Program-made: the position numbers and the translations under genes | The notes under the pieces: generated by a model | Told to the model about the DNA's origin: nothing | The model's database searches: none | Seen by the model: only the letters and a program-made list of their open reading frames with translations | From: Aquiflexum balticum DSM 16537 | Lineage (GTDB): Bacteria; Bacteroidota; Bacteroidia; Cytophagales; Cyclobacteriaceae | Direction: 5' to 3' | Assembly: GCF_900176595.1 (NCBI RefSeq) | Contig: NZ_LT838813.1 | Coordinates: 4,482,001-4,546,000, forward strand | DNA: 64,000 nucleotides | Shown here: one piece after another, positions 17,604 to 27,269 of the stretch | Layout of the letters: every line of letters begins with the position of its first letter | Numbering within the stretch: the stretch's first letter is position 1

Positions 17604-18242
17604 TCATTTTTTCTTTTGATGAGATTGACTGCCGTTTTTAAAATAAAAACTTAGCATCTTGTCTGATATTTCAGCCTCTTTTGGAGGGAGCGTATCGAAA
17701 AGCCAATCCCAAAGGATTACACTGAAAGAGAAACCTTTGTCAGGATATTTTCCATGATGATGAATATGTGCTTTTTGCAGGTTGGGCATGATATACCGAC
17801 TCCAAGGTTGGTGTAATAAGTAATGCAGAAAACTGTAAAATGAAAATCCCAGACAAAATCCTGCAAAAAGTGTGAAATAATTATTCAGGTAGATGGCAAC
17901 TGACAGTATTATAACTGAAACTGAAAAAGTCAGTAACCTGTGATAGCCGTTGACTTTCATATCTTTTGGATGCTTATGATGCTCCATATGAATATCATAT
18001 AGATTACTTTTTCCATATCTAAAAAAATTATGCATCCAAAATCGGTGCAGTGCATATTCTGTAAACGTCCAAGATAGCCAACCTGTCAGTAAAAGAATGG
18101 CGAAGGTTAGTCTACTGTCTGTCATTTTTGTTGCACAAATCAAAAGTAGTCCTGCTATCAAAAAAAAAGTGACAAAACATCTGAATACTTCTGCTATACT
18201 TTGTGCTTTCGGGGATAATTTTTCAGTTAGTCTCATGATCAT
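17604..18242 (-). CDS. Membrane fatty-acid hydroxylase / sterol desaturase family
   Basis: The 212-residue protein belongs to the integral-membrane di-iron fatty acid hydroxylase superfamily. The histidine boxes are present: EYALHRFWMH, DIHMEHHKHP, LHYLLHQPW and KAHIHHHGKYPD. Four hydrophobic segments flank them. Such enzymes hydroxylate or desaturate lipid chains with O2; relatives make 2-hydroxy fatty acids. The last residues are Lys/Gln-rich. It is convergent with the ferritin gene and has a 594-bp empty region upstream. Confidence 0.87.
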   Translation of the reverse strand: MIMRLTEKLSPKAQSIAEVFRCFVTFFLIAGLLLICATKMTDSRLTFAILLLTGWLSWTFTEYALHRFWMHNFFRYGKSNLYDIHMEHHKHPKDMKVNGYHRLLTFSVSVIILSVAIYLNNYFTLFAGFCLGFSFYSFLHYLLHQPWSRYIMPNLQKAHIHHHGKYPDKGFSFSVILWDWLFDTLPPKEAEISDKMLSFYFKNGSQSHQKKK

Positions 18243-18836
18243 TGATTTTTAGTTCAGGTATCATCAAGCTATTTTGACGGTCGCCCGAATCAGATTTGGC
18301 TTGAAAATGTTTTGCTGAACTAAATTATCAACATTGGAAAGTATAAGCGAATTGAAAAAAACAGCTCTTAAATTCAATTTTGCACCTATCCTGTTTTATA
18401 AACTTTAGACTGCTTACCATTATTGAATTTTGATTATATCGAAAAAGGTTTATTCATTTTTTGCAACAAATACAAAAATCACTTATTCATTTAAAGGAAT
18501 CTAAAGAAATATTGATACGCTATTAAAAATGATGTCTATTCAAGACATTTTTTATGACTTCATTGTCTAAACAAAAAATTCTATAGCGGTGATTTTTAAA
18601 TGGTTTAGTTTAATTAAATATTGGTAAAAACACATTATTTTTTTATCTAATAATTGGCATAAAAAAAATTTATAATTTTGTCAAAAAGCCTTAAATTAAG
18701 GGATTATATAAACATTAATTTATTTAACTAAATATTATTCTGTTTGACTTAAGAAAACATGATATCTAAATTTTTGAAATTAGTATCATGAATTCTGCTG
18801 ATTTGGATATATCATTACCTCTAACCCTTTTTGACT
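18243..18836. other. A/T-rich intergenic stretch with one candidate promoter
   Basis: This 594-bp gap between divergent genes has no supportable reading frame. It holds T-rich runs and one promoter-like motif at 18654-18680, listed separately. I see no repeat or RNA gene. Confidence 0.55.
18654..18680 (+). promoter_or_regulatory. Candidate Bacteroidota-type promoter
   Basis: TTG at 18654-18656 is followed after 16 bp by TAATTTTG at 18673-18680, which matches the TAnnTTTG -7 element of Bacteroidota sigma factors. The implied leader before the HTH gene is about 150 nt. A/T-rich DNA makes chance matches likely. Confidence 0.35.
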
Positions 18837-19838
18837 ATGGCATCCTCAGAAATTCAAGTTCAGTTTTTCCAACATATCAAAAATCTTTTACCGCCTTACA
18901 AATCCCTCGTTGATGAAATCTCTGATTTACTTGAAATCAGCAATGACTCAGCCTATAGAAGAATCCGTGGTGAAAAATTCATTGATCTTGAAGAAATCAA
19001 AAAAATCAGTCAGCATTTTAACATCTCCTTAGATCAGGTTTTCAACCTTCAGACCAATGCAATAGTTTTTCACGGTAAACTCAATTCTCTGAACAAAACG
19101 GGTTTTGAGGAATGGTTGGATGATGTCCTGACCCAACTACAACTGGTCCAATCTCAAAAAAATAAACATATTTATTACCTGGTGAAGGATATGCCCCCTT
19201 TTTATCATTTTTATTTCCCTGAACTTGCATCCTTCAAATTCTTTTTTTGGATGAAGTCAATACTTTATTATGAAGACCTCAAGCAAGAGAAATTCACTAC
19301 TGAAAGTTTATGCTATTTCAAGTTCAAAGAGACCTGTAATAAAATCATCCACGTTTATAACCAAATTCCAACTACGGAAATATGGAATGAGGAAGGGATC
19401 AACGTTACCTTAAATCAAATAGACCTTTACTACCAAATGGGTCTGATCCCAACGGCTGACCTGACCATTAAACTCTATTCTCAGTTGTTGGAGACGGTTA
19501 ACCATTTGGAAAAAATGGCAGAATCCGGCCTGAAATTCGGTATGGGAAAATCCCCTACCTTTGAAAGTGCACCATACAATATGTTCGTCAATGAATTTGT
19601 CATCGGTGACAATACATTTTTTGCAGAATTGGAAAATGTCAGAATCACTTATCTCAATCACAGTGTGATGTATTTTATCGGTTCGATGGATCCAAAATTC
19701 AACGATGCCATGTTTAAAAACCTGGATAATCTCATCAAAAAATCCACCATGATCAGTTCTGTAGGTGAGAAAGAAAGAAACAGGTTCTTCAATAAACTCA
19801 GAAAGAAGATTGAACAAAAAATGGAAAATATCAATTAA
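18837..19838 (+). CDS. Helix-turn-helix transcription regulator
   Basis: The 333-residue protein has an N-terminal XRE-like helix-turn-helix (LVDEISDLLEISNDSAYRRIRGEKFIDLEEIKKISQHFNIS, residues about 25-65). A long helical C-terminal part of unknown fold follows. The pattern is of a family common in Bacteroidota in which an HTH is fused to a putative sensory region. The ATG at 18837 is preferred over the TTG six bases upstream. An HdeD-like gene follows 83 bp downstream and may be a target. Confidence 0.8.
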   Translation: MASSEIQVQFFQHIKNLLPPYKSLVDEISDLLEISNDSAYRRIRGEKFIDLEEIKKISQHFNISLDQVFNLQTNAIVFHGKLNSLNKTGFEEWLDDVLTQLQLVQSQKNKHIYYLVKDMPPFYHFYFPELASFKFFFWMKSILYYEDLKQEKFTTESLCYFKFKETCNKIIHVYNQIPTTEIWNEEGINVTLNQIDLYYQMGLIPTADLTIKLYSQLLETVNHLEKMAESGLKFGMGKSPTFESAPYNMFVNEFVIGDNTFFAELENVRITYLNHSVMYFIGSMDPKFNDAMFKNLDNLIKKSTMISSVGEKERNRFFNKLRKKIEQKMENIN

Positions 19839-19921
19839 GAAATATTCTTGTAATTTAATTATCCTTTTTTTCCATATTTTTGAAACTATGTTTTATACTC
19901 ATCTTTTAAAATTTTGTCATT

Positions 19922-20518
19922 ATGGAATCTGCATTAAAGAAAAGTAAATTTATGATTAAAAACTGGTGGCTTCCACTGATCATCGGTACTTTATTTATCC
20001 TTGTTGGAGCCTGGACCATCTCCACTCCCCTTGCCAGCTATATGAGTCTGGTAATTATATTTGCTTCATTTATGTTTGTCTCAGGTATATTCCAGCTTAT
20101 TTTCTCAATAAGGAACAGAAATGAAATAGACGATTGGGGCTGGCATTTTGCTGGGGCCATGTTTGATTTTGTGGTAGGCGCAATTTTGTTCTTCAATCCT
20201 GCATTAACAATGGCAGTACTTCCTTTTGTACTTGCTTTTTACTTTATGTTCAAAGGTTTCGGCACAATCGGATTTGCTTTTGATATGAAAAAATACGGTT
20301 CTGATGGCTGGGGTTGGTTACTATTCAGTGGTGCTTTATCTATCATTTTTTCTTTGATGATAATTTTCAATCCAACTTTAGGAGGATTAACGATAGTTTT
20401 CTTTACAGCATTTGCATTCTTTTCCCTGGGATTTTTCAACATTGTGCTGGCCTTTACACTTAAAAAAATAAAAGGGAAAACCGGTGATTTAAAGGATTTA
20501 GTAAGTAATTTAAAATAA
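19922..20518 (+). CDS. HdeD/DUF308-family membrane protein
   Basis: The 198-residue protein has about six transmembrane segments in three paired repeats, starting KNWWLPLIIGTLFILVGAW and including FDFVVGAILFFNPALTMAV and GALSIIFSLMIIFNPTLGG. This is the HdeD (DUF308) family, in which E. coli HdeD is linked to acid resistance at high cell density. The molecular activity is unknown. It ends in a Lys-rich cytoplasmic tail. A terminator lies directly after it. Confidence 0.87.
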   Translation: MESALKKSKFMIKNWWLPLIIGTLFILVGAWTISTPLASYMSLVIIFASFMFVSGIFQLIFSIRNRNEIDDWGWHFAGAMFDFVVGAILFFNPALTMAVLPFVLAFYFMFKGFGTIGFAFDMKKYGSDGWGWLLFSGALSIIFSLMIIFNPTLGGLTIVFFTAFAFFSLGFFNIVLAFTLKKIKGKTGDLKDLVSNLK

Positions 20519-20540
20519 AATCCTACCCCAAATAAACATA

Positions 20541-20587
20541 AAAATCTGTTTAAAGTTGGCTTCAATAGCCTTCCTTAAACAGATTTT
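20541..20587. terminator. Bidirectional terminator
   Basis: AAAATCTGTTTAA (20541-20553) pairs perfectly with TTAAACAGATTTT (20575-20587). It sits between the convergent HdeD-like gene and glgP, with T-runs on both strands. Confidence 0.82.
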
Positions 20588-20615
20588 ATCATTCAAAAAA
20601 GAATCCACTGAGTTC

Positions 20616-23162
20616 TCAACTGGTTTTTGATGGGTCAATCAATTCTACCGGGACAGATTCAACTTTCCAGATTTCGTTGCAATATTCCCTGATACTTCTA
20701 TCGCTGGAAAACTTACCCATTCTGGCGGTATTTAATATGGACATTCTTGCCCAATTGGATTTATCTCTGAAAGCTTCATCTATCTTATCCTGAATTTCGA
20801 CATAAGATTGATAATCCGCCAAAACCATAAACTGATCATCATATAACAAAGAATCTGTCAACTCTTTGAAAATCAATTGGTCCAATTGAGAAAAATAACC
20901 ATCATTGATCTGATCAATTACCTCTCTCAAGTATTTGTTGTTTTTATAATATTCCCAAGGTCTGTAGCCCTCAGATTTGGTTTTTTCGACCTCATCAGCT
21001 GTCAATCCGAACAAAAAGAAATTTTCTTCGCCCACACATTCACGTATCTCCACATTTGCTCCATCCAAAGTCCCGACAGTCAGTGCACCGTTAAGCGATA
21101 ATTTCATATTTCCTGTACCCGAAGCTTCTTTGCCGGCAGTAGAAATCTGCTCTGATAAATCCGCCGCAGGGTAAATTTTCTGGGCATTTGTGACATTGTA
21201 GTTTGGATAAAAGACCACTTTAAGCCTATCCTTTACATCCGGATCATTATTGACCACCTTCCCTACTGCATTGATCAGTTTGATTATAAGCTTCGCTTTC
21301 CTATAGCCCGGGGCAGATTTTCCTGCAAAAATGAAGGTTCTGGGGACTATATCAATGTCAGGATTTCTTTTTATCCGATTGTAAAGTGTGATGATATGCA
21401 AAACGTTCAGATGCTGTCTCTTGTATTCATGGATCCGCTTGACCTGAATATCAAAAAGAGATTCAGGATTGACGATCATGCCCAATGTGCCGTGTATTTT
21501 TCTGGTAAGCTTTTTCTTCTGTTCCAGCTTGACCTCCATCCATGCTTGTTGGAATTCCGGGTCTTCGGCATATTTTTCCAATCCTTTCAATTCTTCCAAA
21601 TGTTTGATCCAGGTATCACCGATTTTGGAAGTGATCAGTTTGGTGAGTTGGGGATTACTCAACACCATCCATCTTCTTGGAGTGACTCCGTTGGTTTTGT
21701 TACTGAATTTTTCCGGAGAAAATTCATACCAATCTTTCAGAACCGTCTTTTTCAACAATTCTGTATGCAAGCTGGCCACTCCATTGATAGCAAAACTGCC
21801 AACACTTGCCAGATTTGCCATTTTGATATATTTCCTTCGGCCTTCCCCAATCAGAGAAAGGCTGTCAATTTTTTGATGATTTCCAAAAAATTTAAGCGTA
21901 ACATCCACCAAAAACCTCTTGTTGATTTCATAAATTATATCAAGGTGTCTCGGCAAAACAGATGCGAAAAGCTCTAAATCCCATGTTTCCAAAGCTTCAG
22001 GCAATAAGGTGTGGTTGGTATAGGCAAAGGTCTTGGTGGTAACCTTCCATGCATCATCCCACTCCATCCTGTGCACATCCAATAGCAACCGCATCATCTC
22101 TGCAATTCCTATGGAAGGATGGGTGTCGTTCAATTGGACTACAAATTTCTCATAGAAATTTTCGATTTTATCTCCACTTCTCAGGTGAATATTTATCATA
22201 TCCTGTAAAGAACAGGATACAAAGAAATACTGTTGTTGAAGCCTCAATTTTTTTCCTTCAATCTGTTCATCATTGGGATAAAGAACCTTGCTGATGTTTT
22301 CACAGATAATTTTCTGGTTGACAGCATTACTGTATTCACCCGCATTGAATGACTGAAAATCAAAAGTTCGTGGGGCTTCAGATTTCCACAAACGTAGGGT
22401 ATTGGCAGTATTGACCTTGTAACCGAGAATCGGAGTATCATATGCCACGCCTTTTACTACCCAACCGGGAATCCAATTATTGATCAATTTTCCCTTTTCG
22501 TCAATATAACGCTGCACATGTCCCCCTAGCTTTACATCATAGCTGATTTCTCTTCTTGCGATCTCCCAAGGATTGCCTCTTCGCAGCCAATTGTCCGTAT
22601 CTTCTACCTGCCAGCCATCTGAAATTGCCTGCTCAAAAATCCCGAATTGATAACGTATGCCATAGCCAATAGCCGGAACCTCAAGACTTGCCAAAGAATC
22701 CATGTAGCAAGCGGCCAACCGACCCAAACCTCCATTGCCCAATCCAGGTTCAACTTCTTTGTCTATCAACCAATCCAAACTGAATCCAAGCTCTTTTACA
22801 GCCTGTTCCATTTGTGAATAAATATCCAGGTTGATCAGATTGTTGGCCAAATGCGGTCCAAGTAAATATTCCGCAGATAGGTAAGAAACTATTTTGTTTT
22901 TACCGCTGATATATTGTCTTACTGATGAAGTCCATCTTTGAAGCATTCTATCCCGTACTGCGTAAGAAATGGCCATAAAGTAATCATTTCTTGTAGCGAT
23001 TTCCGGGTATTTCCCCTGAACATAAAAAAGGTTATTGGAAATGGCTCTTTTCAATGCATCAACAGAAAGTCCTGTTCTTGCATCTTCCACCAGGATATTA
23101 TTTTTGACTTGTTCAGCAGCAGCTTCTTCAATTTTGTTTTCTTTTTGTATTTTATTTTTCAT
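20616..23162 (-). CDS. glgP: Glycogen (alpha-glucan) phosphorylase
   Basis: The 848-residue enzyme releases glucose-1-phosphate from alpha-1,4-glucans with phosphate and PLP. Characteristic blocks are GNGGLGRLAACYMDSLA, EPGLGNGGLG, NGVTPRRWM, IHEYKRQHLN and the PLP site EASGTGNMKLSLNGALTVGTLDGANVEI. The length matches GT35 bacterial and animal phosphorylases. The first 25 residues are a charged extension. The start ATG at 23162 is the only good one before the conserved fold. No other glycogen genes lie nearby. Confidence 0.97.
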   Translation of the reverse strand: MKNKIQKENKIEEAAAEQVKNNILVEDARTGLSVDALKRAISNNLFYVQGKYPEIATRNDYFMAISYAVRDRMLQRWTSSVRQYISGKNKIVSYLSAEYLLGPHLANNLINLDIYSQMEQAVKELGFSLDWLIDKEVEPGLGNGGLGRLAACYMDSLASLEVPAIGYGIRYQFGIFEQAISDGWQVEDTDNWLRRGNPWEIARREISYDVKLGGHVQRYIDEKGKLINNWIPGWVVKGVAYDTPILGYKVNTANTLRLWKSEAPRTFDFQSFNAGEYSNAVNQKIICENISKVLYPNDEQIEGKKLRLQQQYFFVSCSLQDMINIHLRSGDKIENFYEKFVVQLNDTHPSIGIAEMMRLLLDVHRMEWDDAWKVTTKTFAYTNHTLLPEALETWDLELFASVLPRHLDIIYEINKRFLVDVTLKFFGNHQKIDSLSLIGEGRRKYIKMANLASVGSFAINGVASLHTELLKKTVLKDWYEFSPEKFSNKTNGVTPRRWMVLSNPQLTKLITSKIGDTWIKHLEELKGLEKYAEDPEFQQAWMEVKLEQKKKLTRKIHGTLGMIVNPESLFDIQVKRIHEYKRQHLNVLHIITLYNRIKRNPDIDIVPRTFIFAGKSAPGYRKAKLIIKLINAVGKVVNNDPDVKDRLKVVFYPNYNVTNAQKIYPAADLSEQISTAGKEASGTGNMKLSLNGALTVGTLDGANVEIRECVGEENFFLFGLTADEVEKTKSEGYRPWEYYKNNKYLREVIDQINDGYFSQLDQLIFKELTDSLLYDDQFMVLADYQSYVEIQDKIDEAFRDKSNWARMSILNTARMGKFSSDRSIREYCNEIWKVESVPVELIDPSKTS

Positions 23163-23426
23163 CGAAATAGGTATGAGCTTTAAAATTTGAATGATTAAAA
23201 AACCTACATGTTCGGTTCCAAAAATCCCCGAAAGTTAATCAAAACATCATGCATTAAAAATCATGTAAATAATTAATAGCTGATCGTTTTCGTCGAAAAT
23301 GGTCAAATTATTGGTTTTTAACAGGAAAATAAAGAAAAAAACTAATCAGAATTGACTAAAATATATTAATCTTTGCAGTTAGCTAGACAAGTATTATTTT
23401 GATTCATAATTTGAATGATTTTAGCT

Positions 23427-23915
23427 ATGAAAATAAAACAGATTATTGCATTGGCATTGGTTTATGGCATGTTTTTCTTCTCGACAGGATGTCAAAAAAA
23501 CAGTAACAAAGACGACATCATAGTGGATGACGAAATGTTTGAAGACATGGATGAAGAAACTATATTGGAAGAAGGGTTTACCGATGCTCATACTTCTCAA
23601 AACTCATTGGATTATTGGGGGATTTATAGTGGAATTTTACCCTGTGCCGATTGCGAAGGAATTGAATTGATCATCGAACTTAATTCGGATTTTTCTTACA
23701 CAAAAAAAACCACCTATTTGGGGAAAGGCGATGGCAAGCCTATTGAGACTTCAGGAACATACTCATGGAATGAGGCTGGTAATTCCATTATACTTACAGG
23801 TGAGGATGCTCCAAATCAATATTTTGTGGGAGAAAATGTCCTCTTTCATCTTGATATGGATGGAAACAGAATTACCGGTGATCTTGCTGAAAAATATAGA
23901 TTAAACAAACAGTAA
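23427..23915 (+). CDS. NlpE-like copper-resistance lipoprotein
   Basis: The 162-residue lipoprotein (signal ending FFFSTGC) has an NlpE N-terminal domain: YWGIYSGILPCADCEGIELIIELN, with the CxxC that gives NlpE its link to copper and disulfide sensing, followed by TYLGKGDGKPIETSGTYSWNEAGNSIIL. An acidic linker (DDIIVDDEMFEDMDEE) separates anchor and domain. I start at the ATG at 23427; another at 23415 is possible. In E. coli NlpE signals to Cpx, but no Cpx homologue is seen here. The Met-rich lipoprotein gene 43 bp downstream may be co-expressed. Confidence 0.85.
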   Translation: MKIKQIIALALVYGMFFFSTGCQKNSNKDDIIVDDEMFEDMDEETILEEGFTDAHTSQNSLDYWGIYSGILPCADCEGIELIIELNSDFSYTKKTTYLGKGDGKPIETSGTYSWNEAGNSIILTGEDAPNQYFVGENVLFHLDMDGNRITGDLAEKYRLNKQ

Positions 23916-23958
23916 TATTTAGGAAAATTTATACCCTTGAAACAACACAATTTAAATT

Positions 23959-24624
23959 ATGAAAAAAATCTTAGTATTTGCGGTTTTGATTTTGGTCGCC
24001 GCTTGTTCACCAGCAACTAAAGTCACCCGTTCATGGATCAGTCCTGACAAAAACACCATAGGATATTCCAATTTATTCGTCGCAGCCATAATCGGTGATG
24101 TAGGAAAAAGGCAGGCAATAGAAGATGATGTAAGGAAGACGCTAAGTTCCATTGGAGTGGCTTCCACCACAAGTAACGCCAATATTCGCCCAAATTTTTG
24201 GATGAGTACGGATTTGGATAAAAACGCCATGATGAATGTGGTATATCAAAACGGACAGGATGCGATTATGACTATGACACTTGTGGATGTCCAGGACGAA
24301 CAAAGGTATATCCCAGGTGCAATGATGATGGGTGGCCCCATGATGATGGGCGGACCTATGATGGGACCTGGATGGGGAATGGGTGCAAACTTCGGCGGAT
24401 TCTGGGGAATGAACCATGGGATGATGATGACTCCTGGACATATCGTCAATGACAGAAGATATTTTATTGAAATCAATCTTTACGATGTCAAATCCGAGTT
24501 ATTGGTTTGGTCCGCACAATCCAAAACTTTGAATCCTAAATCATTGGAAAAATTCTCTTCTGAATTTGCCAAAGTAGTGATCGAAAGAATGATGGAAGAA
24601 GGTGTTGTAAGAAGACAGAATTAA
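23959..24624 (+). CDS. Lipoprotein with a Met/Gly-rich insert
   Basis: The 221-residue lipoprotein (signal ending LVAAC) starts with TKVTRSWISPDKNTIGYSNLFVAAI, then a fold resembling DUF4136-like envelope lipoproteins. Between about residues 116 and 156 lies a Met/Gly-rich insert made of repeated MMMGGP units, then GPGWGMG and MNHGMMM. Such clusters can bind copper(I) in other proteins. The C-terminal FSSEFAKVVIERMMEEG is amphipathic. It follows the NlpE-like gene by 43 bp in the same direction and precedes a strong terminator. Confidence 0.75.
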   Translation: MKKILVFAVLILVAACSPATKVTRSWISPDKNTIGYSNLFVAAIIGDVGKRQAIEDDVRKTLSSIGVASTTSNANIRPNFWMSTDLDKNAMMNVVYQNGQDAIMTMTLVDVQDEQRYIPGAMMMGGPMMMGGPMMGPGWGMGANFGGFWGMNHGMMMTPGHIVNDRRYFIEINLYDVKSELLVWSAQSKTLNPKSLEKFSSEFAKVVIERMMEEGVVRRQN

Positions 24625-24642
24625 TTTAAATAATAAAATCTG

Positions 24643-24678
24643 AACGGATACTGAATTACTCGGTATCCGTTTTTTTTT
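24643..24678 (+). terminator. Rho-independent terminator
   Basis: AACGGATAC (24643-24651) pairs with GTATCCGTT (24663-24671), followed by a run of nine T. Confidence 0.87.
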
Positions 24679-24832
24679 GCTTTTGTTTAAGAATCTCCCC
24701 CTCCCTTATCAAGGTTACTGATTGTTTATCTTAAACTTAAATTCAAGCTCTGATTTTTTTACCATAAATATCCAGGGAATTTCCAAATAGCCTTAATTGG
24801 AAACCCAAATCCGGAATATCAGCATTTCAAAA

Positions 24833-25606
24833 TCAGATATGATCCCCAGGAAATTCCTTTAAGGTATGCCTTCTAAAGTCTTTAAATTTGTAATTGACAT
24901 TGATCCAAAGGAAAAGTCCGTGGTTAATCACCAGCGTATTTGATGTTGGCAAACTGAATCTGATATGGTAGCCCGGTGAAAAGGTTACCGTCTTTTTTTG
25001 AAAACTGAAAAGTAAAAATGTCCTGTGTTCAAAAGGATTGGAAGATGGTGCCGGACCTTGTGTAAATAAAGATTCATTGAATAAAGTTGTTGAAAAATTA
25101 AAATGTGGACTCAAAGCATTTTTCCAATTGTATCGTAAGCTGACATTGAACCGCAAGCGGTGGTTCAAAGAAAAACCATCAATTACTTCCGTTTGAGTCA
25201 AATTGGCCCTGTACCTCATATCATGACGGTACCTAAAGCTTGCCGAAAAATTGTTTTTGCTTGGGACCCTAAATACGATTTGCCCCCAAGGTCTGTTTTC
25301 CGGTCTTATAAGACTCCCCTCAGAAAAAGGAGTGGCAAGTCCCAATCTTGCATAGCCTGCAGTCAAAGCAAACTTTTGATCTGCTGTATGGTATGTCAAT
25401 CCACCTCTTAAAATCAGAAAAAGATCAGGAACATGGTGGGTATCCAACCACAAAGACCATTTGGGGGCTATCTGTCCCGAAGTCATAAAACCAAACCAAA
25501 CCTCGCTGTTCACACTTTTTTGCCTTTGTGCAAATGAGGAAAAAGTTATTATAAAAAAAAGTAATAAAAGGGAGTTTTTCATCAAACTAAATACTTTCAA
25601 TTTCAT
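24833..25606 (-). CDS. DUF2490 outer-membrane barrel protein (copy A)
   Basis: This 257-residue exported protein belongs to DUF2490. Diagnostic segments are VNSEVWFGFMTSGQIAPKWSLWLDTHH, GGLTYHTADQKFALTAGYARLG, EGSLIRPENRPWGQIVFRVP and FSLNHRLRFNVSLRYNW. It is a beta-barrel of about a dozen strands predicted in the outer membrane, with no known function. Two paralogs lie at 31098-31853 and 41654-42460. A signal peptide ending in SFAQ precedes the mature part. Confidence 0.85.
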   Translation of the reverse strand: MKLKVFSLMKNSLLLLFFIITFSSFAQRQKSVNSEVWFGFMTSGQIAPKWSLWLDTHHVPDLFLILRGGLTYHTADQKFALTAGYARLGLATPFSEGSLIRPENRPWGQIVFRVPSKNNFSASFRYRHDMRYRANLTQTEVIDGFSLNHRLRFNVSLRYNWKNALSPHFNFSTTLFNESLFTQGPAPSSNPFEHRTFLLFSFQKKTVTFSPGYHIRFSLPTSNTLVINHGLFLWINVNYKFKDFRRHTLKEFPGDHI

Positions 25607-25801
25607 AAAATCAATCGGCCAAGTCTACTAAAAAGTATAACTTATATGAAATCAAGGATCATAAAGAATATCATGAGACTTAATTAATATTTTTGATACA
25701 TAAAAGAGCAAAGAAAACGTCTGCTTCTATTTAAATATCGAAACAATTAATACATTTACGGTGGTTTAAAAACCAAATATAAACTTAGTAAATAATTAAA
25801 T

Positions 25802-26440
25802 ATGAGAATAAATATACCTATAATTTGGTTACTTTTTATTGTATTGATAGTCGGTTCTTGCATACCAAGCGGACCTGACGATGTCACAAAGCTTGATTTT
25901 ATATATTCCAACCACAATCCGGAATATGATTTTGGACAGGGTGAAACATTTGCGCTTCCACAAAATATAGTCATACTGAGAGATGTACCCCCTGTTCCCG
26001 GTCAGATGCCACCCACAGTGGATTTTGTGGTTTCCCAAAATATCCTGGATGCCATCAGCTTCAATATGACATCCCGTGGATTTAGACAGGTCAGTCAATT
26101 CAATGATCCTGATTATATTATTTTACCAACCCTATCTGAAAGCGGTACACTTTCTTTTAATTATGATTGGTGGTTTTGGGACTGGTGGGTTCCTAATCTG
26201 GGCTATGGCTTAAGCGTCCAATATCCTAATTTTAATCCGGCCAGAATCACATCGGTCAATACAGGGACTATTTTGCTTCAAATGTTGGATATGAAAAACG
26301 CAGTCCCAAATCAGCCACTTACTGTAAATTGGATAGCCGCATTAAATGGGGCCCTCACAGGTTCACAATCCAACAATGCCAGCAGGGCTGTTTCTGGAAT
26401 CAACCAGGCTTTTACTCAATCTCCTTTTCTAAAGAAATAA
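25802..26440 (+). CDS. DUF4136 lipoprotein
   Basis: The 212-residue lipoprotein (signal ending IVGSC) belongs to DUF4136, with the typical TKLDFIYSNHNPEYDFGQGETFALPQN start, a central DYIILPTLSESG strand, and a C-terminal MTSRGFRQVSQF pattern earlier in the fold. The family is periplasmic or inner-leaflet lipoproteins of unknown role. The next gene, a beta-barrel, starts 4 bp later, so they form an operon. Confidence 0.85.
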   Translation: MRINIPIIWLLFIVLIVGSCIPSGPDDVTKLDFIYSNHNPEYDFGQGETFALPQNIVILRDVPPVPGQMPPTVDFVVSQNILDAISFNMTSRGFRQVSQFNDPDYIILPTLSESGTLSFNYDWWFWDWWVPNLGYGLSVQYPNFNPARITSVNTGTILLQMLDMKNAVPNQPLTVNWIAALNGALTGSQSNNASRAVSGINQAFTQSPFLKK

Positions 26441-26444
26441 TTTC

Positions 26445-27050
26445 ATGAAAATATATTACAGATCTTTTTTTCTTGCTGCATTCACTTTGCTATCATTATC
26501 TGTTTATTCCCAGGGTATTCTGATCAAACTAAATTATGCCCCATCCTTACCAATGGGAAGCACAGCAGATTTTACCGGAAATTTCAGTGGAAGAGGTTAT
26601 AATATTGAATTTTTCAGAATGAGTGATAACCAAAAGGGATTTGGTGCTGAAATTGGAAATTCAAGATTCTTTGAAGAAGTGGCAAACCAGACCATCAATT
26701 CCGGTTCAGTAGCTGTTCATGGAAATCAGTTTAGAAGTATTTCAATCACTCCACTTCTCCTTCAATACATATTTATTTTCAATAAAACCGGCCCCATCCG
26801 TCCCTATGTCACTTTTGGTGCGGGACTTGGTATCAATACACAGAGAATCGATATGGGTGTTTTTGTGGAAAAGATTCAAAGTAACCAATTCACCGTTAAA
26901 CCTGAATTGGGAATGATGTATGAACTCAGCGATTATGTCGCTGTTAAGTTATCAGGTAAATATTACCAATCCTTTGAGAACAGTGCCATGAATTCTCAGT
27001 CTATGTTGGGTATCAATATCGGGTTTGTTATGTTAAATTTCAGTAATTGA
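26445..27050 (+). CDS. Outer-membrane beta-barrel protein
   Basis: This 201-residue protein has a signal peptide (ending VYSQG) and about eight alternating strands such as NIEFFRMSDNQKGFGAEIGN and GPIRPYVTFGAGLGINTQ. The C-terminus ends MLGINIGFVMLNFSN, an outer-membrane barrel sorting pattern. It follows a DUF4136 lipoprotein by 4 bp. No specific function can be assigned. Confidence 0.8.
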   Translation: MKIYYRSFFLAAFTLLSLSVYSQGILIKLNYAPSLPMGSTADFTGNFSGRGYNIEFFRMSDNQKGFGAEIGNSRFFEEVANQTINSGSVAVHGNQFRSISITPLLLQYIFIFNKTGPIRPYVTFGAGLGINTQRIDMGVFVEKIQSNQFTVKPELGMMYELSDYVAVKLSGKYYQSFENSAMNSQSMLGINIGFVMLNFSN

Positions 27051-27269
27051 TTTTTCACAGGAACATGATCGAATGATGGTGACAAAATTTGTTACCCCGT
27101 CCCTTATTATGGTTTTTCATATTTTATGAAAAACACTGTTTGTCGAGGTCGACATCAGCTAATTTAAGGCAATATTAAATTTGGATAAAACGGTGATATT
27201 GAAAAATCAAATGGACCCTTATATAAACCATGAGCATTATTTGATTAATTGTAATTAAACAACCATATG

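Noticed and set aside
17410-17607. 65-residue frame after the ferritin gene
   Set aside because: It runs through the inverted repeat, has no signal or motif and overlaps the start of the terminator-like region.
21396-21977. 193-residue frame opposite glgP
   Set aside because: It lies fully inside the conserved phosphorylase gene on the other strand and shows no protein-like pattern.
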